A stretch of DNA of 64,000 nucleotides, from contig OX637295.1 of assembly GCA_951799445.1 (NCBI GenBank), forward strand, positions 496,001-560,000, in the 5' to 3' direction. The translations under genes and the position numbers were made by a program. The DNA is from Pseudisothecium myosuroides. Taxonomy: Eukaryota; Streptophyta; Bryopsida; Hypnales; Lembophyllaceae. A model generated the notes under the pieces. That model saw nothing but the letters and a program-made list of their open reading frames with translations, had not been told where the DNA came from and made no database searches. Positions 24,889-34,740 of this stretch are shown piece after piece. Position 1 is the first letter of the stretch. Each line of letters begins with the position of its first letter.

Positions 24889-26060
24889 ATGTCGATATGG
24901 AAAAAAAGGTACAAGTTCAAAATACTCCGCTCATGAAGTGAAGAGGCATGAGCGGGAGAAGTCCATGCTACGTTTTTCCGAACTTACCACGTAACCTAAA
25001 AAGGTCCTCCTTCGCCTGCGGTTCATTCAAAGAACTCTCATTCCATAAATCATACATAAAACAGTACATGTCGATATCAAAAAAAGAATGTATAAGTTCT
25101 TAATCTTCCGCTCATGAAGTCATGAGCAAAAAAAGTCCATGGTACGTTTTCCAAAATTGCGATACATATTACATGTCGATTTAAAAACAAAAAATTGAAG
25201 TTGTAACTTAATATTAGTTTTTTTTTCATAAATTGAAGATCATTTCTGAACGTCCTTTGTTTGACATTTTTTTTTAATTTCCATTTTTTGCAAGTAATTC
25301 CAAGATCATGGGCGGCTGGGCTTGGTCATGTACTTTGGAGAACTGTCTCCAGATATGCTCCAAAACACAAGTAAATTAAATAGATTAACACCTAGTATGC
25401 CCCTAAAATCGCGGGCAATCACGCTCTTGTCCACATCTATTCAATGATCATTGCAAGACAATTAATATAGAAGACAATAAGATAATTTAGGTATTATTTC
25501 TTCATTACACATTTGCCAATCATGTTGATTGTATACATGAAAATGATTGCCTAGGAGATGAATGAGAAAGAATTATATAGGATAATCATCAACAATGTTC
25601 CCTGTACTTATGTATTCGTTACAGTCATTTCTATTTAATTAAATAATTTGGACTAATCATTTTCTAGAAAAATGACACAAGTGCAAATTAGAAATCAAAG
25701 TTCATTATGTTAAAGGCATATTTAGCGGCTTGTAAAAAAATAATAATCATCGAAACCAAAGGTTAAACCTAGAAATCAATGTAGCAATCTATGAAATTAA
25801 ACCGCTCATGATTCGTAACTAATGTTTGCATGGGCAGAGTATTTAAAATAGTAAAACTACATTTTTTTTTGTTAAAATTAACTTGTACAACATCATGCAT
25901 GATTTATGGAATGAAGGGTCTTTGAACCGCAAGACCGAGGGTTTTTTTTTAGGTTACGTGGTAAGTTTGGGAAAACGTAGCATGGATTTTTTCCGCTCAT
26001 GACTCTTCACTTCATGAGCGGAGTATTTACAACTTGTACATTTTTTTTCCATACCGACAT
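24889..26060. repeat. Fold-back structure with arms of about 165 bp
   Basis: 24,889-25,056 is matched in inverted orientation by about 25,895-26,060; shared words include CTCCGCTCATGAAGTGAAGAG, CATGCTACGTTTT and TTACCACGTAACCTAAAAA (read on +, left arm). A partial second copy of the left arm lies at 25,064-25,165. The AT-rich interior has no gene. It could be a fold-back transposon or an inverted duplication. Confidence 0.75.
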
Positions 26061-26340
26061 TTAAAATAGTATAACTAGGTTGCCTTATTTCAACAAAGTT
26101 ACTTTACAAGCCATCAAAGTAAATAAACGTTTCTACAATTATTTTTATTTGTAGACATGGAGTTTCGAGAGTTCCAATAGCAACAATACTTAAATAACAA
26201 ATAGTGCATTCTTATAGAGAAACAAAAAAAATGTATGTGGTAATTATCGAATGTCACGAAATTAGTGAGGTGCAAGTGTGCGACCTAATTTCAGCATTTT
26301 GTGTAATGAGTGATTATTTAGCTTAAGACTTCTAGTCAAG

Positions 26341-26373
26341 CCCTCCTCATGATGTCAGTAATCATGAGGAGGG
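26341..26373. repeat. Hairpin just upstream of the large rightward gene
   Basis: CCCTCCTCATGA at 26,341-26,352 and TCATGAGGAGGG at 26,362-26,373 form a perfect 12-bp stem with a 9-base loop. It lies at the edge where GC content rises toward the first exon and could be a promoter element or a leftover footprint. Confidence 0.6.
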
Positions 26374-27921
26374 TGGGCAGTCATGGCCTCCGCCGTCTTG
26401 CACCTGACAGCGCCACGTCAGCATTTCCCCCCGACGGTTTCCTCTCCTCCTGGTTTCCTTTCCTCCTCACGATGTCTGCTTGCTGTGTTTTTCTCCCGAC
26501 GTCGTGTGCTTCTCCGTTCTCCGTTTTGCTCAGTTGTGCGCTTCTCCGCTTTCCTTGTGCGTTCATTCTCAGTTGCTGCAGTTCGTGAGTTTGGGTCAGT
26601 GTCTGAAGGTTTGCATTTCGAGTGAGTTTGGTTGTTTGGAGGTTCTCTGCTTGGTTCAATATTTGTGCGCGGAGCTGAGTGCGTTGGGGGACATCGAAGG
26701 AGCGTGTTCAAATTTCGCTGGCGGAGTCTGTGTGGAGCTGCGCGGAGAACGACACTGCTATCTCGTGGTGGAGTGTGCGGAGCATTTCCTGGCGGAGGCG
26801 GTGTGCAAGCTTCCGAATCTAGTGCGCGAGAAGGACAGGGTATTGGATTTCACTCGGCTCATCCAACAGGTTAGTTTGTCGTAGTCAAGCCTCCAAAGCA
26901 GCATTTTGATTTTGTAGTTCTGACTCCATCTGTGAGGTTGATTTACTTTTTTGTTGTGGATTTCTGATTGCATAGAGCTGCGCGTTTGCTCTGGATTTCA
27001 GCTTCTAGGCTTGGAAAGAATTGATGATCCCATTCAAGCTTGTAGATTGCATCATTCTAGTACATGGATACAATGAATGTTTAGCACTCGCCTTCCTTGC
27101 AGTTGTAGGCTCTCCTCACGCATCGTAGTTCTCGGTTCATATGAACTGTAGACCCTAAAATGCTAAGTAACCTTGATGTAGTTCACAAACTAGAGTTCAA
27201 TGTGTATGGACTGCTGTGAGTGTTTGAATTGAAGCAAAGTGAAGTAAGGAATGGGAATGTTGCTCCCAAAGAGGAATGGAGCGAAGAGTTCATTGTATAT
27301 TATTTAGTTAGATAGTACTCGTTTGTGAATGATATTAGGAACATGGTTTGTGCAGGGATTTTATGACTATGATTAGACACGCTTGTTTTCTGTGCGATAG
27401 GCTACTTAGTCCGCCACTTTAGATTTAAGTTTACCTTCTCTTCAATTAAATTCACTTGGCTAGTCATGAAGAAACAAGTTAGGAGTTTGTGATTCTCAGT
27501 GAATGATTGAAGCTACAATTTCTTCTGCATTTGAATTTCATGCAACAGTCTTTCGAAGAGCGAAAGGGCATTTTTGTAGTAGCTGAAAACAAGGCCGGAC
27601 CCGTGCAAGCGGAAGCTACGATGGCAGCAGCTCCATCCCAGCGTACAGCAGACCTCCCAGTTTGGAAGGACCCGTAAGTTACTTTGAACTATATTCTCAT
27701 TACTTTCCGTTTCTTGCTTGCAATGTCTAGGTTATAAACAATAATTAGGGTATGGCTGTTTGCAATTGCATTGGTACGCACTTTGCTGAAAACGAGGGTA
27801 GTAGAGCCTCTGTCATAGTTGCTGTTATAAACATGGCCGAGAAATACGGTAGTACATATGCCGAGAAGAACACACGGTAATGAGTACGTGACTCTGTTAC
27901 GGCGGATAGTGACCCTAAAAC

Positions 27922-28600
27922 CGTGCATCGTGGGATCCCATGATAGGGCAGTCCCTGTGTAGATTCGAGCATTGTAGGATCCCTGACTTGAAACCCTAGC
28001 TGCCCACCACTGTGCGGCCACACGAGTTTTAGGGTTTGTGGCCCATCATGGGATCCCCCGATGATAAGATGTGAAGACGCAATCTAAACCCAGACCACAT
28101 ATTAGGCACAGACCAGGCAGCGGATTAGTAACCCATCGTGGGATCCCCCAATGGAGGATAGTAAAGACCGCGCCTGACCCAGACTTAACAATTAGAAGGC
28201 CACCTACATAGAGCATTCAAGTACTAAATCGTCGTGGGAAATCACGACGAGAAAGTCTAGCGTGGGTAGAGAAATTGAGATGCAGGCAGGTTAATAAGTA
28301 GCGATGATTATGTGAACAATCAATCGTGGGATCCCACGACAGACAGTAGTTTCACAGATCATCACCGATCACCTTCTAAGATATTCCAATATCCATTCTA
28401 TATTATTTGGTGCCGTTGTCATATTCCGGGACGCCTTCAGTTAGTGAGTTGAGATGCAGTAACCTCCTGCCCGCTACTGTCCGTGAATGTAACTGATCGT
28501 GATATCCCATGACAACGGTAATTTGTGAAACCAGGTCATCAAAATGATCACGAAACCATTCCTTCTCTTTCATAACATCCGTCGTGGGATCCCACGACTA
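27922..28600. repeat. Palindrome cluster in intron 2 of the large rightward gene
   Basis: Seven copies between exons 27,673 and 28,697: 27,927-27,944, 28,045-28,062, 28,135-28,152, 28,230-28,248, 28,323-28,340, 28,496-28,513 and 28,580-28,598. Spacing is about 85-175 bp, similar to the cluster at 20.9-21.6 kb. Confidence 0.9.
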
Positions 28601-30084
28601 AGGATAAAAATTAAAGTTAGAACGGGAATAATATCGCACCACCATCTGCTCTATCGGACAATGTGGAAACTAACATCTCTTTCTACCATGCTGCAGTGAA
28701 ATGCAAGTCGTTGAAGGTCCTGAAGAACTGACACCCAGGAAGCTTGGTACCTTCATCAACTGCTACATTACGTCTTTGGAGTACACAGGTCCACATCCAC
28801 CACAAGCCTTTTTCCGATGCGACGAGCAGATTACGCATTAGGGAATCGCCTGGAAAGCAGAGAGTGACAGCTCCGCCACTATTCTTCCCACGCTGGTGAA
28901 TGGGACAATGGGGCACCCAACTGCCGGACTGAAGGTACTAGAAATGAAGGGGCTTGATGACGACACAGCGCTCCTAGTTGTAGAGGAGAAGGTTCCCCTT
29001 TCCGGGGAGATCATAACGTTTGGGCTGATACTTGACTATGCGAAGTTCAGCCTCACTCTTTGCGAGTCTGTGACTGCAAGGTCACATCTGATGTGCAAAG
29101 ACACGTCTAAGCCTCGGTGGAAGCCTAAGGAGCTGAAGAACCAGTGGGACATAATCCTGGAAGACTTACGAGATACGAACGCTCCCCCCCAAGCCGTGAC
29201 AGCGGTTGCTCCCACGCCGTCCCCCCAAAAGAAGACCAGGAAGAGGAAGTCTGCAGTTGGTGCTCCCGGGGACGAAGTTGAAGCCGCAGCTGGGACATCC
29301 GGAAAGAAGAAAAAACCGGATACCCCGCTTCCGCTTCACAGGGCTGTGGCTCTAGGGGAGGCAGACGTGAAGAAGATGACACCGGAAGAGATGAATAAGA
29401 TGAGGACCCTGTACGAGAACTCTTTCGGTGGCCTGTACAATTGGGGCAGGAAACCAGTCTGTGACAGCAAAGGAGAGCTCATCCGCGTGCACTACGACTA
29501 TCTGCACCAGGCACCTGTAGCACTGCTCGTGTACAGGGGAATTCAGGCAGAGTGGCTTGATTCGCTGACGAGGAAGGCACAAATCACACCTGATTATGAC
29601 TCGGAGAACAGAGTCATAACAGTGCTTCCCCTTAAAGCGGGACCCTACGGCCCGGCGAAGGTAGTGTCGCACTATGAGAAGCAAGCGCCGAAGAAGGAGA
29701 TCTTTGAAAACCCCAAGACGCACTACTACATTATAGGGGGCCAACACACTGTCCAGGCATTCAAGGACCTGATTAGGCTTGGTGTGATTCCCGAGAAGGA
29801 CAAGAAGCTCGCCTCCACCTTCAATATTTTACCTGTGTGGACGGACAAAGATCACCACGGAGACCTAGTGCACTTCTCGCGGGCGCTGAACCAAGATGTC
29901 GTTGGCGAACAGAAGGAGCAGAACTTCACGAAGCAGCTGTTGAACGCAAGAATCAAGTGGCGGAGTATGGGAAGTCCACAGCCAGCAATATTGGGCAGAT
30001 CACACTCAATAGGGTACAATGTAAGAATGCTGCTGGAGTTGACATATTTTTTTTTGGGGGTCATCAGAGTGCGCTCTACCTAAC

Positions 30085-30405
30085 CATCGTGGGATCTCCC
30101 GATGGTCCTGCACTACATCTCAGACCTTCATTACGTTAGAACCTCGTCATCGTGGGATCCCACGACTAAGTCCTAAATTTGCGATACGGGGTAGTTCTAC
30201 GTTAGAGTGCGGCAATCGTGATATCCCACAACTTTAACATATGAAATACCAGATAGCGCTAGTTTAGTTTTTTGTGCTCGCGGTTCAGTGCGTGGTGTTT
30301 TCAAATTGTGCATGTAGAAGATAGTGGCTCATCGTGATATCTCACGACTGCCTGTTGCCTAAACGACTTCCTTGTGGTAACTGACTGATCGTGGGATCGC
30401 ACGAC
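30085..30405. repeat. Palindrome cluster in intron 3
   Basis: Five copies within the 459-bp intron: 30,085-30,102, 30,149-30,166, 30,214-30,231, 30,331-30,348 and 30,388-30,405. One further copy, 32,197-32,214, lies in the short intron 5. Confidence 0.9.
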
Positions 30406-32900
30406 TGTTTATTGGACTTCTTGTGTTCACGTGGTCTGTCTACGGATCGTGTACTGACTGTTACTCCTTTGTTGGGCAGGCGTTTCAACCGTCGGTGGCA
30501 TCAATATTTGCGGGAGCAAAGGCGAAAGACATCGCCGAACTGAGAATCCCTCTACTCTTCCTGGAGAACGACGCTGATGTTCAGAGATGGATCAAGATAG
30601 AGGAGAGATTCATGGCAGGTCTCCTTCCCGACGCGGCGGGGCTGGTCGATGTATCGGGGAGTATGGATCGCAAACCGTTGGCGGCAAACGACTTCAAGGC
30701 CCTTTACGGACTTAGACCGGAGGATATCAATTTCCTTGCGGATAAAGTTGAAGCTCAAGTTATTAGCATGAAGACCTCCGTCGCAAAGTCGAAATCACAG
30801 AGAGGTGGAAAACGCATTATCTCTCTTGCAGACGCCGGCGCCAAAATTCGGTTGGTCAGGGCGATGAAGAACGAACTCTTGTCACACTACAAGGGTCATC
30901 TGCTGCCGGCGAGGAGGGTGGAGTACGAGCCTTACCCGGACTCTTTGTGGGTCGAGTTTGCGACGGAAAGGAACATTGAGCACGAGGATGTGGAGATGTG
31001 GGTGAACAAGGCAATGGAAACCCCTGCTGGAAAGAAGTGGTTGCAGGATCGGACAAAAAATCTCAACAGGACGTTCGACCCAGCTGACCTTCCGCAGTCG
31101 GTGATCCAAATGTGGGAGTCGTATTTCAAGCTGACGGCGGAGGAGGAATCTGTGCAGGCAAATGCACGTGGTTTTTCAGAGCACTATCTCTGTAAAACCA
31201 TGGACGAAAGCAGCTGGGACATCAGCGCCACCTTGGCGGCAGGGGACGTCATAGCATAGAGGGGAAAGAAGAAGCAGCACCTGTACATCTGGTTCATGTT
31301 CGAGTCAACGTCCTGCGGGTGTCGCGCCAAAATTCTTGAAGAGCGGAAGTTGAAGAGACTCTTTGACGCTCTGGAGTACTATGATCCGCAGGACCAGACA
31401 ATCGTAGCCCGCTCTGCCGCCGTTCTCCTCACAGATGCCGAAGGGTTCCACATGATTGTGGCTCACATAGAGAAATGAAGGATGGAAGTCAAAGCTAGGT
31501 TGTGGGACTGGCACGTTGTGAACTACATGGCAGGGCCCGAAGACTTCTTCCCTCAAGCTCCGGCCGGAGACGGGTACAATGTCTTTGTTGTCTTCATTTT
31601 TGGGCACAGCGAAGAGCACGACCGGCGGACTTGCTTCAAAAGCTTCTTCCCGGGATTGGACCGCCTGACTCAGGTGTATAAGGCGGAAGATATGCCGGAC
31701 GACTACCCTTACTGGCGTCGGCAGCAGATGCCGTATTTGAAGATCAGCAGTGCGTTGATTCTATTCGAAGGACTAGCTTGCAGCGACTATGTCTTTGTGA
31801 ATGTCAACGGGGGTCCGGAGTTCACATATCTGGGCTTGGTATGCACTACAACGATTGTCTTTTCTTTTGTTCTTCTGATAATCTCCTTTCGATTTCGGGA
31901 ATTTGAATGTCACTAATTTCTGGTTGTTGTATTTCAGTATTCGGAAGGTAATAAAGTGCTGGAAGTTGTCGATTCAGCGGAAGCGAAGACGTTAAGTGAG
32001 GTCTTCGCCAAGCAGATTTGGGACGACAAACATGCGCAGGCGGCACCCCTTCCTCTTCCGGAGGCCGAACACGAGGACGAGGAAGTTGAGAGTGATGATG
32101 AAGATGCTGTACTCGAAGACATCACCCTACACAGACCGGGTTTAGGAACAAGGTCGGTTGAGCACCCTAAGGTTAGTGTGCATTATTTGCTGAACCATCG
32201 TGATATCTCCGGACGTTGGGTAGCGTATATCTCTCGCATGCTAATCTGGGAGGGCAAACTGAGCTCAATTGTGGTGGGATATTGCCTTTCTCGCAGGCGA
32301 AATCTCCGACTCCCTCCCCCCGGCGAGAGCAGCTGATTGATCCGCCAAGTGCAGCAGAGGATGCAGACGAAGTTCCCGAAGTTCATTCGGCGCAGGCGGA
32401 GCTGGCAGATCTGACAGAGGAGCATGAGAGTAGTCCAGAGCCGTTACCAGCCGAAGAAATTGTAATTCCAATATCGAGCGGGTCGTCAAGCGAAGTGAAT
32501 TCAGGGATCCAATTAACGGACCCAAGGATATCCAAGAGGAAGCCGCTAAGACGCCAATCAAGGAACCCGACACCGCAAAGGATACTGGGAGCACAAAGGC
32601 GGCCAAGCGAGCGCGGAAGACAGCAGGCGAGAATCGGAAGGGGGGGACCTCCAAGTGGACTCCAAGTAAGTCGTTGGTGCAGCGCAAACAGTCGCCAGCG
32701 AAGCCGACTGGGAGTCCCAATCCCGAAGCATCAGTCGCGGCAGAAGCGCTTCTGACTTGTGCCTTGGGACCGTTACCATCGAGGCCTGACAAGTCGACTC
32801 AGCCGCAACAGGAGGATGCGCAGGCATCTCGTGCTTCAAGAGCTGACAGACAGCTTCCAGACCTCGACTTATTAACCCTGGAAGACATTCACCGACCAGC

Positions 32901-33242
32901 ATCGGGGGATCCCACGATGACGAACGAGTCACTGGTCAAGAGCGGGGAGGATGCTGCCGACCTCAACGAGGGGAGGAAAGAGTTGAAGGGGGATGATGAC
33001 CACCTCGGATCGGGGGATCCCACGACGATCCATGCATTACCTGTCGAGACTGAGTTAGCTGTCTCTCGACGTGGTGCAGGGAAGGATGACCAAGGCCGGA
33101 CACCGGGACCTGAAGGATCGGGGGATCCCACGATCGTTGAAAAGTGAGTGGTCTCAATTCATCATGGAGATCCGGCAGAGAGCGAGGGGGGTGAACACCA
33201 GGAAGGAGTGGTTGCATTGACTTCGTCGGGGGATCCCACGAT
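32901..33242 (+). repeat. Four in-frame palindromes inside exon 6
   Basis: 32,901-32,918, 33,009-33,026, 33,117-33,134 and 33,225-33,242, all of the form TCGGGGGATCCCACGA and all read in the same frame as SGDPT followed by Met, Thr or Ile. Successive copies are 108 bp apart (36 codons). A fifth, degraded copy near 33,160-33,177 reads HHGDPAE. Confidence 0.92.
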
Positions 33243-34064
33243 TGTGCCAGAGCGATTGCTCCCGCCAATGGGCATCACAGTTGCTGTACTGAACGACACC
33301 CTTGTTGACTTGGTCCCCCTGAGTCCCAAACCTGTTCCTGGAAGGAAGAGTAAACCTGTCATAGGGCGGGCGAGGATTGTCGACATTGCTTCATTGGCCT
33401 CCAGTGTTCCACTGGAGGTTGCAGGAGAGGTGGTTCCTGATGACAGTGAGTGCAATTCTGACGAAGTGCTAGAGGCCATACCTTACGAGGCCGAAGAAAT
33501 AATGAAGTTTTGTCTTGTCGATCGTATGAGAGCATTTGGTCATTTACCGAGTCTAAACCACTATGGGAAGAAGCGTCTCGATACCAACAAGGAAATTCAT
33601 TTGGAATCCGTAAGGCGAGCGAACCGTTTCCTTTACAAGCCCGTCTTTAAATGGATATTTCAGGATGGTCCGCGTGCAGTGTATGATGGAGGGGATCCAC
33701 CTGATGCAGACGAAGAGTGGGAGGCAGTGGAAGGCGGCGTTAGAGGGAGGAGGGTGGTGCCTTCGAGCGACGACGAGCTTGAGCCGGGATCTTTGAGTGG
33801 TGACCAGGGGGAAAGAGGACCAGTGAGCGCCGACGAGAGAGGAAAGGGGCAAATGCTTGTCGAGAGGAGGGGGGAAGGATCAGTGAGTGGCGGCGAGAGG
33901 GAAAGAGGACGATTGGGCGACGAAAGGAGGGCAGAAGGGTCGCCAGCTTGTAGCGTCCGAGCTCCCGCAGGTAACATGCCTACATTATTGTCAATGTACA
34001 TACGAGATAACGAATCTTGAATTGGCCGGTCACTGACTCTGTGCTTCTCTTGTATTCTGCAGTT

Positions 34065-34715
34065 TTTCGAGTGCCTGCTGAACCGGTGGCGAAGTCGTCG
34101 AATCAGGTAGAAAGGCGGCGGTATTATGTGGTCTTTGACCTTAATGGAGTTCTTGTTCACAGGTCATTCAATGAATTGAACAAACGCATCGTAACACTTC
34201 GACCGAATGTTGGTCAGTTACTTGACTTTGTGCACAGACATGCAAACATTGCATTCTGGAGCAGTATGACACCGGCAAATGTGACGAAGATATTGAATCA
34301 AATGCTGCCAGGGACGTCTGTTAAGGCAAAGGACGTGCCTGTTCTCACGCAGGAAGACTGCACAAAGTCGTCCTACAGAGACCCCAAACACCCGAACAGG
34401 CCCTACTTCCTCAAGGATCTAAATCATTTCGCCACTTAGCTGGGTTTGAGGTCAACCGAGAATGTTCTCCTCGTTGATGACGATCCACTTAAGAACCTCC
34501 TGAACGATTGTCATAGCGCCATTTTCCCCCGCAAATTTGAAGGGGACTGGAAGGACCAGTACCTTGTGGGGGTGCTCAGTCCTTGGCTCGGAGGTCTGTT
34601 TAAGTCACAGGAAGCTGTGCCTGCGTATGTCAAGAAGCATCCGCTCCACAATGGTCTGCCACCGGCGGTCCCGTTGACCAGACCGGGGTCTGACATTTTG
34701 AGGGCAGTAGTTTAG
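34065..34715 (+). pseudogene. FCP1/NIF-like HAD phosphatase domain exon
   Basis: This last exon of the large gene holds a complete SCP/FCP1-type fold by motif order: FDLNGVLV (nucleophile loop), FWSSMT, a basic insert, then VDDDPLKN (motif with Asp pair). Family members dephosphorylate RNA polymerase II C-terminal domain or other phosphoproteins in the nucleus; many plant DLNG versions may be inactive because the acid/base Asp is Asn. A TAG at 34,437-34,439 cuts the domain between HFAT and LGLRSTENVLLVDDD. Reading resumes in the same frame to TAG at 34,713. Confidence 0.8.
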
Positions 34716-34740
34716 TTTTGGTTTCTCTTCCTCGACGAAC

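Larger units (their letters stand above)
26480..34715 (+). pseudogene. Very large multi-exon element protein: ParB-like region plus C-terminal FCP1/NIF phosphatase domain
   Basis: Exons by GT/AG and phase: ?-26,869, 27,549-27,673, 28,697-30,020, 30,480-31,838, 31,938-32,171, 32,297-33,970, 34,063-34,715; about 1,850 codons. All joins keep frame. Exon 3 has a basic linker (KKTRKRK, GKKKKPD) then a region ending YYIIGGQHTVQAFKDLI, similar to the GxHRxxA motif of ParB/sulfiredoxin folds. Exon 4 is long and unrecognised. Exons 5-6 are acidic and Ser/Pro-rich. Exon 7 is an FCP1/NIF-type HAD domain: YYVVFDLNGVLVHR, LRPNVGQLLDFV, AFWSSMTPANV and NVLLVDDDPLKN; the second Asp of DxDx is Asn, as in other plant DLNG members. 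In-frame stops: TAG 28,839, TAG 31,257, TGA 31,476, TGA 33,145, TAG 34,437; plus a frameshift about 32,450-32,540. No ATG is visible in the first exon frame, so the start is upstream or lost. Confidence 0.7.

Noticed and set aside
28839..34439. Stops repaired by U-to-C RNA editing or by a recoded TAG
   Set aside because: U-to-C editing is known from organelle transcripts of hornworts, lycophytes and ferns, not nuclear transposons; the gypsy element shows the same stop types, so mutational decay is simpler.
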